DNA from: Acidobacteriota bacterium
Lineage (GTDB): Bacteria; Acidobacteriota; Vicinamibacteria; Marinacidobacterales; Marinacidobacteraceae
Assembly (NCBI GenBank): GCA_009835985.1
Contig: VXWI01000078.1
Span: 1-63,221, forward strand
Length of the DNA: 63,221 bases
Reading direction: 5' to 3'
Positions 7,999 to 20,576 of this stretch are shown here, one piece after another. The first letter of the stretch is position 1. Each line of letters begins with the position of its first letter. Position numbers and translations under genes: made by a program. The notes under the pieces are model-generated. The model ran no database searches. It was given only the letters and a program-made list of their open reading frames with translations, and had not been told where the DNA came from.

Positions 7999-8877
7999 CT
8001 AGTTCGTCATGAAGCTGTAGGTGACGCCGAGTCCGATCACCCGCGACGCGGCGGTGTTCCGGCCGCCGATGATCCGGCCGAAGAACCCGCTGACGCTGAT
8101 CGTGTCGTTGACGCTGGCCAGCACGCGGCCGCCGAGCAACTGGGCGTCCTCCTGAAGCTCGGGGAAGCGGTCGGGCGAGAAGCCCGGGCCGCCGATGTCC
8201 AGCCCCGAATCGCTGCCGTTCACCATGCGGTAGTCGGCGGCGATCGTGATCCGGTCGTTCACCGGGAAGAAGCCCGCCAGGTTGATGAAGGTGTCCGAAG
8301 GGATGTCGTTCGAGCGGGAGCGGTAGCCGACCTCGCCGGACGCGCCGAAGCGGTCGCCGAACTTGCCGACCAGGACCGATCCCTCGAACCCGTTCCCGCC
8401 GTCTCCGAGCGAGTTGATGTAACCCGTCTCGTAGCCGCCCGCGGCAATCACTCCGGCCCGGATCGCCACGCTGGGGGCGCCCTGCGTCACCAGTTCGTCC
8501 ACCACTCTCCAGGTCACGGAGACGTTCGTGTCCACGAGGCCGCTGAAGCTCTCCTCCGGCGTCGGGCCCACCGGGCCGGGAATGTGGCTGCGGCCCAGAC
8601 CGGACCTCAGGTCCACGGCGATCGCGTCGGTGATCGCGTAGTTGACGTCGAGCCAGCCGGTGGTCTGCGAGAGGTTGGCGCCGTCGCCCGGCGTCGGGCC
8701 CTTGACGTCGGCCCGGTAGAACTCGGTGGCGGCCTGGTGTCCGTAGGTGATGGTGATCGAGCCGGTCCGCGGTTCGGCGATCCAGGGGGACCCCTGGGCG
8801 AAGCCGGACGCGGCGGAAAGGACGAGGAGGGCCGCCGCGAAGGCGGCCGTCGCGAGGAAGCGGCGGGTCCGTTTCAT
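7999..8877 (-). CDS. outer-membrane beta-barrel-like exported protein
   Basis: This 292-residue protein starts at ATG 8877 (MKRTRRF) and has a clear signal peptide ending near SAASGFAQG. The mature part alternates polar and hydrophobic residues in short beta-like strands (ITITYGHQ, AIAVDLRSGLG, RITIAADYRMVNG) and ends in a Phe-containing strand, GLGVTYSFMTN. This is typical of 8- to 12-strand outer-membrane barrels. No specific family is recognised. It lies 10 bases downstream of the small exported protein gene, so the two are probably one transcript. A role as a porin-like or adhesive barrel is a guess. Confidence 0.65.
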   Translation of the reverse strand: MKRTRRFLATAAFAAALLVLSAASGFAQGSPWIAEPRTGSITITYGHQAATEFYRADVKGPTPGDGANLSQTTGWLDVNYAITDAIAVDLRSGLGRSHIPGPVGPTPEESFSGLVDTNVSVTWRVVDELVTQGAPSVAIRAGVIAAGGYETGYINSLGDGGNGFEGSVLVGKFGDRFGASGEVGYRSRSNDIPSDTFINLAGFFPVNDRITIAADYRMVNGSDSGLDIGGPGFSPDRFPELQEDAQLLGGRVLASVNDTISVSGFFGRIIGGRNTAASRVIGLGVTYSFMTN

Positions 8878-8887
8878 CGGAACGCGC

Positions 8888-9253
8888 CTAGAGCCGGAAC
8901 CGGCGGCTGAGGAAGTAGTGGACGGTCTCCATCCGCAGCTTGCAGTCCTCGACCTCCGCTCCACAAAGCGCCTGGACCGCCTCGTCATCGGCCGTCCCGG
9001 CTTCTTCGCCCTCGTAGGCGGCCTCGAGGCTCCGGGTGAGGCTCATCGCCCGGTCCTTGTCCAGTTCGTTCTTCTGGAGCGGGCAGCCGTCGCACACGAG
9101 CTCCTTGAAGGTGAGCGCCTTCCCCTGCGCGTAGGCGGCGCGGGGGCTGAGCTTGCCGGCGCCGACGCCGATGGACCCGGATGCCGCTTCGGATGGCGAC
9201 AGGGTTCCCAGACCGGCGGTGAGCAACGCTCCCGCGAGAATCGTTCGAATCAT
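8888..9253 (-). CDS. small exported hypothetical protein with conserved cysteines
   Basis: This 121-residue protein starts at ATG 9253 with AGGAGG 8 bases upstream. The signal peptide is MIRTILAGALLTAGLGTLSP with an Ala-containing cleavage region after it. The mature part is short and helical, with VCDGCPLQKNELD and LCGAEVEDCKLRME giving four cysteines that could form two disulfides or bind a ligand. I know no named family. Its position directly before the beta-barrel gene suggests a shared envelope function. Confidence 0.6.
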   Translation of the reverse strand: MIRTILAGALLTAGLGTLSPSEAASGSIGVGAGKLSPRAAYAQGKALTFKELVCDGCPLQKNELDKDRAMSLTRSLEAAYEGEEAGTADDEAVQALCGAEVEDCKLRMETVHYFLSRRFRL

Positions 9254-9428
9254 CGGTAACCTCCTTGATGCAGGTAGCGGAACGGATACGCGGGACGACC
9301 CCACCGGATCGTTACCGGCCGTTCCCCGCTGACGTGTCTGCTTACCGTGTGGCGCCCCACTGTACCGGGTATTGCGGTGTTTTGTTCGGCATCCTGAGTG
9401 CGGCGTCCGACACGCCGTTCGGCGCCCC

Positions 9429-10103
9429 ATGAGAACGCCCATTTCCCACCCCTGGGACGTTTCGCCGCGGCGGGCCGGCGCGATCCAGCGGGAACTCGCC
9501 GGGCGGGTCGAGCGCGAGACCCCGGCCAGGTTCCAACCCGCGGTGGTGGCGGGACTCGATGCCGCGTTCCCCACGGGAGGCAAGGAGTGCGTTGCGGCGG
9601 CGGTGGCGTGGTCGGTGCGGGAACGCCGGGTGCTGGAGGAGCGGGTGGTCCGCCGTCCGCTGACGTTTCCCTACGTTCCGGGGCTCCTTTCCTTTCGCGA
9701 GGCGCCGGCCGTCCTCGCCGCGCTCGCGGAGCTCGAGACCCCGGCGGACGCGCTGCTCTGCGACGGCCACGGGCTCGCGCACCCGCGCCGGTTCGGCCTG
9801 GCATGCCATCTCGGCGTCCTGACCGGGACTCCGGCGGTCGGCTGCGCGAAGAGCGTCCTGGTCGGCGAGCCCGGCCAAGTTGCTGATTCGCGGGGCTCGC
9901 AGGGTCCGCTCGAGCATCGCGGCGAGCGGATCGGGACCGTTCTCCGGACGCGCGACCGCGTGCGGCCGGTGTTCGTGAGCATCGGCCACCGGATGGATCT
10001 CGAGTCCGCCGTAGAGTTGGTCCTGGCTTGCGCCATAGGATTTCGGCTCCCGGAACCGATCCGCCGCGCCGACCGGCTGGTGAGTGAGGCCCGGAAACTC
10101 TGA
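9429..10103 (+). CDS. nfi: endonuclease V
   Basis: This 224-residue protein matches endonuclease V, which cuts one phosphodiester bond 3' of deaminated bases, chiefly hypoxanthine (inosine), in DNA. The catalytic acidic residues sit in GLDAAF, in PYVPGLLSFREAP (Glu of FRE) and in CDGHGLAHPRRFG. The C-terminal part also fits (AVGCAKSVLVG, SIGHRMDLESAV). The start is taken at ATG 9429 because homology begins soon after. The gene stands alone between a divergent envelope operon and a lipoprotein gene. Confidence 0.88.
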   Translation: MRTPISHPWDVSPRRAGAIQRELAGRVERETPARFQPAVVAGLDAAFPTGGKECVAAAVAWSVRERRVLEERVVRRPLTFPYVPGLLSFREAPAVLAALAELETPADALLCDGHGLAHPRRFGLACHLGVLTGTPAVGCAKSVLVGEPGQVADSRGSQGPLEHRGERIGTVLRTRDRVRPVFVSIGHRMDLESAVELVLACAIGFRLPEPIRRADRLVSEARKL

Positions 10104-10125
10104 CCGCGGAGGCAGGAGGCATGCG

Positions 10126-11289
10126 ATGGTTCAGGAAGGCCCGAGAGCGCGGTTCGCCGCGGTGGCGCTCGTCGCCGGGTTGGCGGCGGCCTGCGGAAGC
10201 GGCGATCCGGCGCCGTCCGGCGCAGCAGCTCCCGTGGACCTGACGCCTCCGGCGCTCGAGCAGGAGGGTGCGGCGGCGTTCGCGGCGCTCGCCCTCGACT
10301 GCGTGACGAAGGAGTATCCGTACGGCCTGCGGGTGCGCCTCGAGGGCCCCGACGACCTCGGCCTGCCCCGGGACCTGACGCCGGTTTTCTACGGGTGCTA
10401 CGACTGGCATTCGGCGGTCCACGGACACTGGCTGCTCGCGCGGCTGACCCGGGGGTTCCCCGGTGCGGGCTTCGCTGCCGGCGCCCGGGCGGCCCTCGAT
10501 CGGAACCTCACCGGGGAGCGCGTCGCCGGCGAGCTGGCTTTCGTCTCGAAGGAGGGCCGGCGCGGGTTCGAGCGCCCCTACGGCCTTGCCTGGCTGCTCC
10601 AGCTCGACGCCGAGCTGGCCGAGTGGGCCGCCGATCCGTCGTCATCCGGCGACGACCGCGGCCGGGCCGCCGGCTGGCGCCAGACGCTCGCGCCCCTGGT
10701 CGAAAACGCGGTGGAACGGCTCAGTGAGTTCCTCGAGAAGCTGGAACACCCGGTCCGCGTGGGCGAGCACAAGCAGACGGCCTTTTCGGTGGGACTGATC
10801 TATGACTGGGCGGCCTCGGTGGGTGATCAGGGGATGCAGGACCTCCTCGCGGCCCGGGCGCGGGCCTGGTACGGCGGCGACCGTGACTGCCCGGTGGACT
10901 ACGAACCGTCGGGACAGGATTTCCTTTCACCCTGTCTGGCGGAGGCCGACTTCATGCGGCGGGTGCTGCCGTCCGGGGAGTTCGCCACCTGGCTCGACGG
11001 GTTCATGCCCGGCCCGCTGTCACGGACCCTGGAACCGGTGCACGTTCCCGCCGATGAGGAAGATGCGTTCGGACATCTCCACGGCCTGCATCTGAGCCGC
11101 GCCTGGATGCTGCAGGGCATCGTGAGCGCCCTCCCCGAGGGTGATCCGCGCCAGGCGGGAATGGCGGCCCTCGCCAGCCGGAACGCCGAAGCCGGCTTCG
11201 CAGGCGTGGATCCCAACAACTACGTCGGGAGTCACTGGCTCGGCAGTTTCGCCACGTACCTGGCGACCCGCCGCGGGATCAGGGACTAG
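10126..11289 (+). CDS. DUF2891 family lipoprotein
   Basis: This 387-residue protein has an N-terminal hydrophobic segment ending in GLAAACGSG, a relaxed lipobox, so it is likely lipid-anchored. The rest matches DUF2891: FYGCYDWHSAVHGHW near residue 90, KEGRRGFERPYGLAWLL, and HLSRAWMLQGI near the end. The family's activity is not known to me; the His- and Trp-rich conserved motifs suggest an enzyme with an all-helical toroid fold. AGGAGG lies 6 bases before ATG 10126. Thirteen bases after the stop begins a two-hairpin repeat. Confidence 0.75.
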   Translation: MVQEGPRARFAAVALVAGLAAACGSGDPAPSGAAAPVDLTPPALEQEGAAAFAALALDCVTKEYPYGLRVRLEGPDDLGLPRDLTPVFYGCYDWHSAVHGHWLLARLTRGFPGAGFAAGARAALDRNLTGERVAGELAFVSKEGRRGFERPYGLAWLLQLDAELAEWAADPSSSGDDRGRAAGWRQTLAPLVENAVERLSEFLEKLEHPVRVGEHKQTAFSVGLIYDWAASVGDQGMQDLLAARARAWYGGDRDCPVDYEPSGQDFLSPCLAEADFMRRVLPSGEFATWLDGFMPGPLSRTLEPVHVPADEEDAFGHLHGLHLSRAWMLQGIVSALPEGDPRQAGMAALASRNAEAGFAGVDPNNYVGSHWLGSFATYLATRRGIRD

Positions 11290-11302
11290 CGGCGGGACGG
11301 CT

Positions 11303-11347
11303 TGGAGCGCCGGCTTCAGCCGGCACAGCCCGCCGGGGGCGGGCGGC
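11303..11347 (+). repeat. two-hairpin dispersed repeat, copy 1
   Basis: The copy begins TGGAGCGCCGGCTTCAGC. Hairpin 1 is GCCGGC-TTCA-GCCGGC and hairpin 2 is GCCCGCC-GGG-GGCGGGC. It lies 13 bases after the stop of the DUF2891 gene and before a convergent gene, so it may act as a 3' end or terminator. There is no T-run after it. Confidence 0.75.
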
Positions 11348-11414
11348 GGCGAAGACCTCAGACGCCTTCAGGACGCACCGTTCGAAGACCTGACTCTCCT
11401 TTGAACCCGGACGT

Positions 11415-12578
<1,164 letters not shown>

Positions 12579-12719
12579 CGAGGAAAGACTACGCAATCAG
12601 GACTTGGCGGGTTCACGGGAGTCGCGACCGAGCCGCCTCCAACTCGCGCCGCGCCAGCCACCGGTGGGATACTTGGCCGCGTGCGGCCGGGACACACCCG
12701 GCTGCCGGGGAGGTCCGCC

Positions 12720-14765
12720 GTGTTCGCTCGTTCCACCGTTTCCGCTGTCTTGCTGGCGCTTTTCGCCGCCATCCTCGCGCCGTCCTTCGCTCTCGCCGAG
12801 GACGACCGCTGGAGTCCGGAGCTCTCCATGAAGTACCACCGGGTCGGCTCGGTCGCCATCTCTCCGGACGGGACGCTCGTCGCGTTCGCGGTCACCGAGC
12901 CGCTCATGGAGGGCGAGAAGTCCGAGTACCGGACCCAGATCCACGTGGTCCCGGCGGCGGGCGGCGACGCGGTCGCCTACACCACCGGCGAGAACTCCGC
13001 GAACTCGCCGGCTTTCTCTCCGGACGGGCGCTTTCTCGCCTTCCTCCGGAAGGGGGAGGAAAACCAGCAGGTCTGGCTGCTGCCGCTGGCGGGCGGCGAG
13101 GCCTACCAGGCGACCCACGCGGAGAACGGGGCGCGTTCCTTCCGGTTCTCGCCGGACGGCTTCAGCATCGGCTACCTGATGACCGATCCCGAGACCGAGG
13201 AGGAGAAGACGCGGAAGAAGGAGAAGCGCGACGTCGAACTGGTGGATCAGGACTTCAAGTACGGCCATCTCTACGTGAGCCTGGTGTCCGACCGCTACGC
13301 CCCCGATGCCGAGGATCGGCGCCTCACTCGCGGCGACTACCACGTCTCGGGCTGGGACTGGTCGAGCAGCGACCGCATCGTCTTCAGCCACCAGGACGAT
13401 CCGCGCATCAACACGAACCGCCGCTCGGGGGATCTGTCGGTGGTGAACCTGGGGGACGGGCAGGTCAACCTCCTCCACGGCGGCCCGGGGATCGAGACCT
13501 CGCCGAGGGTCTCTCCCGACGGCCAGACGGTGGCGTTCCGCTCCACGGGAGACCAGCCGGAGCCGATCGGGCTCGGTGACGTCTACGTGATGCCGGTCAT
13601 GGGCGGCGAGCGGGTGAAGCTCGCCGAGACGAAGGACCGGAGCCCGGGAATCCTCGGCTGGTCCCGCGACGGCTCGCTCGTCTACGTGGCGGAAGCCGAG
13701 CGCACCTCGCGGCGTCTCTTCGGGCTGCCGGCGGACGGGGGAGATCTCGTGGAGCTGACTCCCGGTGAGGGCGTCTTCCGCTCCACCGCCGTCGCGACCG
13801 CCGCCGATGTGATGGCGTTCACCCACGAGACGCCGGAGACGCCCTGGGATGTCTTCGCCGCCGACCTTGCGAAGGGAGGGGGCGCCGCCGCGGCCTTCGA
13901 GCCGCGCCGCCTCACCGACCTCCACAAGGACGTGGCGCGCCCCGCCATGGGGAAGACCAGCGTCCTCACCTGGACCTCACCGGACGGCACCCCCGTGGAA
14001 GGCCTTCTGACCCTCCCGGTGAACTACGAGGAAGGCAGGCGCTATCCGCTGGTGCTGAATGTCCACGGCGGGCCCGCGGGGGTCTATTCCGAGACCTTCA
14101 CCGGCGCCCCGTCCATCTACATGCTCCAGTACTTCGCGCAGGAAGGGTTCGCCATCCTGCGGCCCAACCCGCGCGGCTCCACCGGCTACGGCAAGGAGTT
14201 CCGCTACGCCAACATCATGGACTGGGGCTTCGGGGACATGGACGACCTGATGGCGGGGGTGGACCTCGTGATCGAGCAGGGCGTGGCGCAGGCCGACCGG
14301 CTCTACATCATGGGGTGGAGCTACGGGGGCTACATGACCTCGTTCGCGGTCACCCGCACCGACCGTTTCGTGGCCGCCAGCATGGGCGCCGGGCTGCCCA
14401 ACCTGATCAGCATGGTTACCACCACCGATATCCAGGACTACCTCGCGGGCCACATGGGCGGCGACTTCTGGGAGGACTACGAGGTGTACGAGGCCCACTC
14501 GGCGATCTACCGCATCGCGGAGGTGACCACGCCGACGCAGGTGATCCACGGGGCCCAGGACCTCCGGGTGCCCTTCACCCAGGGGCAGGAGTTCTACCGG
14601 GCGCTCGACCGCCGCGGGATCCCCACCGAGTTCGTCGTCTATCCCCGGACCCCGCACGGACCCCGGGAGCCGAAGTTCCTGATGGACGTCTCGGAGCGCA
14701 TCCTGACCTGGTTCCGGGCGCACACGCCGGAGGAAGCGACCGACGACACGGCGAACAGCCGCTGA
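12720..14765 (+). CDS. S9 family peptidase (acylaminoacyl/dipeptidyl-type), exported
   Basis: This 681-residue protein starts at GTG 12720 with GGGGAGG 6 bases upstream. A signal peptide (AVLLALFAAILAPSFALA) is followed by a seven-blade-like propeller with repeated SPDG motifs (residues about 45-400). The C-terminal alpha/beta hydrolase domain carries LNVHGGPAG, RPNPRGSTGYG and the catalytic serine in GWSYGGYM. The acid and base of the triad fit GAQDLRVPF and TPHGPREP. The family cleaves small peptides that fit inside the propeller pore. A periplasmic role in peptide utilisation is likely; specificity is open. Confidence 0.88.
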   Translation: MFARSTVSAVLLALFAAILAPSFALAEDDRWSPELSMKYHRVGSVAISPDGTLVAFAVTEPLMEGEKSEYRTQIHVVPAAGGDAVAYTTGENSANSPAFSPDGRFLAFLRKGEENQQVWLLPLAGGEAYQATHAENGARSFRFSPDGFSIGYLMTDPETEEEKTRKKEKRDVELVDQDFKYGHLYVSLVSDRYAPDAEDRRLTRGDYHVSGWDWSSSDRIVFSHQDDPRINTNRRSGDLSVVNLGDGQVNLLHGGPGIETSPRVSPDGQTVAFRSTGDQPEPIGLGDVYVMPVMGGERVKLAETKDRSPGILGWSRDGSLVYVAEAERTSRRLFGLPADGGDLVELTPGEGVFRSTAVATAADVMAFTHETPETPWDVFAADLAKGGGAAAAFEPRRLTDLHKDVARPAMGKTSVLTWTSPDGTPVEGLLTLPVNYEEGRRYPLVLNVHGGPAGVYSETFTGAPSIYMLQYFAQEGFAILRPNPRGSTGYGKEFRYANIMDWGFGDMDDLMAGVDLVIEQGVAQADRLYIMGWSYGGYMTSFAVTRTDRFVAASMGAGLPNLISMVTTTDIQDYLAGHMGGDFWEDYEVYEAHSAIYRIAEVTTPTQVIHGAQDLRVPFTQGQEFYRALDRRGIPTEFVVYPRTPHGPREPKFLMDVSERILTWFRAHTPEEATDDTANSR

Positions 14766-14904
14766 GCGGCTGGCGCTCCCTTTCGGGCCGCTACACTTCG
14801 CGCCTTCCGGTCCCGAATGGGCGGGACCCTGAGCACTTCGCGGCCCGGCTCCGCCGGCTCTCCCCCGGCCGAGCCCGCGCATCTCACCGAGTGAGGAAGA
14901 CCCT

Positions 14905-17181
<2,277 letters not shown>

Positions 17182-17200
17182 CGGCGGGCCGGGAGCCGGA

Positions 17201-18403
17201 GTGCCGCGCGACTCGGCGGTAACCGGCAACCCGCCGCGCCCCTCCCCGGCGCGGATCCACTCCCTGGACGCGCTGCGCGCGGTGATGATGCTGCTCGGGC
17301 TGGTGCTGCACACCGCCCTCAGCTACGTCCCCGAACTGTCGTCCGGCGAGTGGCCCTACCAGGACCGGCAGGCGAGCGACGGGTTCGGCTGGCTGGTCAG
17401 CCTCATCCACACGTTCCGGATGCCGGCGTTCTTCGCGGTAGCCGGATTCTTCGCGGCGTTCCTGGTCGAAAGGCGCGGCACGGGCGCGTTCCTCCGCCAC
17501 CGCCTGAGCCGGATCGGCGTTCCGCTGGCCGGCGGCTGGATCCTGCTCTTCCCGCTGACCGCGGTCGCCTGGGTCTTGGCGGCGTCCCGCTCCGGCGTTC
17601 CGTTGGCGCCGGGGCCCGGGCCGGAGGCCGGCGGGTTCGATCTGATGCATCTCTGGTTCCTGTACCAGTTGCTGATCCTGTCGGCAGCCGCCGCTCTCTT
17701 CCGGTCCGCATTCCTCCGGTTCTGGCCGGTGGGAGCGCGCCGGCTAGCCGACGTTGCGCGGAAGCTGCTCGCCCGCCGCTGGGCGTTTCTCGTGCTGGTG
17801 GGGATCACCGCGCTGACGCTCGCGCCGATGGAAGCCTGGGAACTGGAGACCGACGGCACGCTGCTGCCGCCGCTGCGGCTGCTGTTGGCCCACGGGGTCT
17901 TCTTCATCTTCGGCTGGTTGGAGCACGGCCGCGGCGGGAGCTTCGGCCACCTCCGCGACCGCTGCCTGGCGCGCCTCGGAGGCGGCCTCTTCTTCCACAC
18001 CCTCTACCTGGCGGTGGTGGTGCCGTACATCGGGATGGCGCCCGTGGAGGCGCCCTTCGCGCACGGTGCCGGGATGGCCCTGCTCGCCGCTTCGATGTGG
18101 CTCTTCGTCCTCGGCTTCCTCGGCCTGTTCCGCCGCTGGCTCGACGCTCCAAGCCCCGGCTGGCGCTATCTCTCCGACGCCTCCTACTGGATGTACCTGG
18201 TCCACCTGCCGCTCACCGTCGCGCTGCCGCCGCTGCTGGCGGGGTGGGACGGTCCCGGTCTCATCAAGTTCGCGCTCGCCCTCGGTGTTGCATCCGCCAT
18301 CACTCTTGTCACCTACCACTACGGGGTGCGCTCCACCTGGGTGGGGAAGCGCCTGAACGGCCGCCGTTATCCCCGGGTCTTCCCCCGGCGGGCGTCCACG
18401 TAG
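17201..18403 (+). CDS. acyltransferase 3 family membrane protein (OpgC/MdoC-like)
   Basis: This protein of about 400 residues has about ten hydrophobic segments. It begins with the family signature SLDALRAVMMLLGLVLHTAL, whose His is the likely catalytic residue, followed by LIHTFRMPAFFAVAGFF. This is the acyltransferase 3 family, which moves acyl groups from the cytoplasm onto extracytoplasmic glycans; the pattern is closest to glucan succinyltransferase-type proteins. GTG 17201 has GGGAG 5 bases upstream. It follows maeB by 19 bases, but the functions look unrelated. The acceptor is unknown. Confidence 0.75.
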   Translation: MPRDSAVTGNPPRPSPARIHSLDALRAVMMLLGLVLHTALSYVPELSSGEWPYQDRQASDGFGWLVSLIHTFRMPAFFAVAGFFAAFLVERRGTGAFLRHRLSRIGVPLAGGWILLFPLTAVAWVLAASRSGVPLAPGPGPEAGGFDLMHLWFLYQLLILSAAAALFRSAFLRFWPVGARRLADVARKLLARRWAFLVLVGITALTLAPMEAWELETDGTLLPPLRLLLAHGVFFIFGWLEHGRGGSFGHLRDRCLARLGGGLFFHTLYLAVVVPYIGMAPVEAPFAHGAGMALLAASMWLFVLGFLGLFRRWLDAPSPGWRYLSDASYWMYLVHLPLTVALPPLLAGWDGPGLIKFALALGVASAITLVTYHYGVRSTWVGKRLNGRRYPRVFPRRAST

Positions 18404-18439
18404 CGGCTAACCTAAGGGGTACGCACAACCGCCGACTCC

Positions 18440-19684
18440 ATGGCCTTTGCCGGCATCCGCTTCCGCGATCTCGTGGCGGTCGTGGGCGTCGCTGGCGTGC
18501 TGATGGCCGGAGCGGTGCTGCTCCACCAGGCGCGCCCGCGAGTGGCGGGGCGCTCCCCAGAGCAGATCCGGGCGAGCGGCGAGTGCGCGAACTGCCACCG
18601 CAACGAGACGGGCGCCGTGGTAGCGCAGTTCGAGATGAGCGCGCACGCGGGCGCCGGGGTGACCTGCCTCGACTGCCACCAGGTGCGTCCCGGACAGACG
18701 GCCCTCGAACACCACGGGTTCGAGATCACCACGGCCACGACCGCGCTCGCCTGCCAGGACTGCCACGCCGACGAGGTGCGCCAGTTCGAACGCAGCCGCC
18801 ACGCGCTCCCCGCCTACGCGGCCGTCATGGGGACGGAGGGGTATCCCGCGACGTTCCCCGCCGAGCGGATCGCCCGCGCCGAGGAGATCCATCCTGGGGC
18901 GGTCCAGCGCCCGCCGAACGCGCTCGCGCAGCTCGAGGGTTCGCCGACCACGGTCTCCGGTTGCCTCGGCTGCCACGACATCGGGCGGCCGAACGCCGAC
19001 GGCTCCATTGGCACCTGCACCGCCTGCCACAGCCGGCACTCCACCGCGATCTCGCTCGCGCGGGCGCCGGCCACCTGCGGGCAGTGCCACATGGGTCCGG
19101 ACCACGCGCAGAAGGAGATTTACAGCGAGTCGAAGCACGGCATCCTCTTCGAGGCCCAGCGGCACTTGATGAACCTGGACGCCGAACCGAAGCTGCTCAC
19201 CGCCTTCGACATGCCGGTGCCCACCTGCGCCACCTGCCACCTGAGCGGCCTGGAAGGCGCCAAGGTGACCCACGACACCACCGAGCGGCTCTCCTGGTGG
19301 CTCTTCGCCCCGGTCTCCGAGAAACGGCCGCACTACGACCAGGCGCAGGCCGAGATGCAGGGCATCTGCCTCAAGTGCCATGCCGAGAACCAGGTGAAGC
19401 AGTTCTATGCCGACGCCGAGGCGCTGGTCGAGACCACGAACGCCCGGGTCTCCCGGCTCATGGAGCGCATGGCCGAGGTGCAGGAGGCGGGCCTCCTGAC
19501 CGAGGCGCCCTTCGACGAGCCGCTCGATTTTCTGTTCTTCGACGCCTGGCACTACGCGGGACGCACGGTGAAACACGGGGCCTTCATGGACGGCGCCGAC
19601 TTCGTGCAGTGGCACGGTACCTACGACCTCATCAACCGGATCACCGAGATCGAGGAACGGATCGGAGCGCTTTCACCGGAGTGA
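18440..19684 (+). CDS. octaheme c-type cytochrome, hydroxylamine oxidoreductase-like
   Basis: This 414-residue protein contains eight CxxCH haem-binding motifs: CANCH, CLDCH, CQDCH, CLGCH, CTACH, CGQCH, CATCH and CLKCH. An N-terminal membrane segment (residues about 10-27) either anchors it or is a signal peptide, placing the haems in the periplasm. Haem number, the loop with ESKHGILFEAQR and the C-terminal DFVQWHGTYDL fit the HAO-like octaheme group, which includes hydroxylamine oxidases and reverse-acting nitrite reductases. A tyrosine sits in FDAWHYAGRTVKHG, but whether it matches the haem-crosslinking Tyr of true HAO needs an alignment. The next gene, 43 bases on, encodes a polytopic membrane protein and is the likely partner. 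Confidence 0.8.
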   Translation: MAFAGIRFRDLVAVVGVAGVLMAGAVLLHQARPRVAGRSPEQIRASGECANCHRNETGAVVAQFEMSAHAGAGVTCLDCHQVRPGQTALEHHGFEITTATTALACQDCHADEVRQFERSRHALPAYAAVMGTEGYPATFPAERIARAEEIHPGAVQRPPNALAQLEGSPTTVSGCLGCHDIGRPNADGSIGTCTACHSRHSTAISLARAPATCGQCHMGPDHAQKEIYSESKHGILFEAQRHLMNLDAEPKLLTAFDMPVPTCATCHLSGLEGAKVTHDTTERLSWWLFAPVSEKRPHYDQAQAEMQGICLKCHAENQVKQFYADAEALVETTNARVSRLMERMAEVQEAGLLTEAPFDEPLDFLFFDAWHYAGRTVKHGAFMDGADFVQWHGTYDLINRITEIEERIGALSPE

Positions 19685-19727
19685 CCCGGGTCCGCGCGCG
19701 CCTACCGGGAACGCCGCCGGCGATCCC

Positions 19728-20576
19728 GTGAATCTGTCCCTCCCGCGCCTGCGCCGCCACCGACGGCTCCTGCTCGAGGTCTTCCTCGCCGGGAACCTCC
19801 TCTTCCTCGCCGTGGACATCTTCTTCGCTCACTCGGTGAACTCCTTCCGCGAACCGGTCGAGTGGCTGCCGCTGTGGTTCTCGCTGGCCGGCGGCCTGGT
19901 GCTCTTCGGGCTGCTCGCCTCCGGGCGCGGGCCCGACGCTCCCACGCTGCGGTGGGCCGGGGCCGTGATCGGCGCCCTATCGGTGGGGGTGGGGATCTGG
20001 GGAACGATCCTGCACCTCGAGAGCGCCTTCTTCCGCCGTTTCGCCCTCGACGGCCTTGTCTATGCGGCGCCCTTCGTGGCGCCGCTCGCCTACGCCGGGA
20101 TCGGGTTCCTGCTGCTCGCCAACCGCGCCGGCCTCTTCCGTCCCGCCGATGACGATTTCGGCTGGGGTCAGTGGGTGACGATGTTCGCGGCCGGCGGGTT
20201 CGCGGGCAACTTCGTGCTCTCGCTGCTCGACCACGAACAAAACGGCTTCTCCTACTGGACCGAGTGGATTCCGGTCGCGGCGGCGGCGCTGGCCGTGTCC
20301 AGCCTGGTACTCGTCGGGCTGCGGCGCGCGCCGGCGCCGGGACTGGTCCGCCTGGCGGTGCTGACGCTGCTCCTCCAGGTGGGTGTCGGACTCCTCGGCT
20401 TCTGGCTCCACCTCGATGCCGGCATCAGCGCCATCGGCGGGCGGCCCTTCGAGGCGTTCGTCCATGGAGCGCCGCCGTTCGCGCCGCTCCTGTTCGCCGA
20501 TCTGGCGGTCCTCGCCGGAATCGGCATGCTGGCGCTCCCGGCGTCGTCCGCTCCGGCGCCGACGGACCGCCGTTAG
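19728..20576 (+). CDS. hypothetical polytopic membrane protein linked to octaheme cytochrome
   Basis: This 282-residue protein has about seven hydrophobic segments separated by short charged loops. I recognise no family. Conserved-looking polar residues within or near membranes include the His of GTILHLESAF, of LLDHEQNGF and of GFWLHLDAG; such histidines could ligate haem b or quinone. GTG 19728 follows the octaheme gene by 43 bases, so it may be its membrane electron-transfer partner (inference from position and histidines). Its stop overlaps the end of the convergent cusA-like gene by 4 bases. Confidence 0.6.
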   Translation: MNLSLPRLRRHRRLLLEVFLAGNLLFLAVDIFFAHSVNSFREPVEWLPLWFSLAGGLVLFGLLASGRGPDAPTLRWAGAVIGALSVGVGIWGTILHLESAFFRRFALDGLVYAAPFVAPLAYAGIGFLLLANRAGLFRPADDDFGWGQWVTMFAAGGFAGNFVLSLLDHEQNGFSYWTEWIPVAAAALAVSSLVLVGLRRAPAPGLVRLAVLTLLLQVGVGLLGFWLHLDAGISAIGGRPFEAFVHGAPPFAPLLFADLAVLAGIGMLALPASSAPAPTDRR

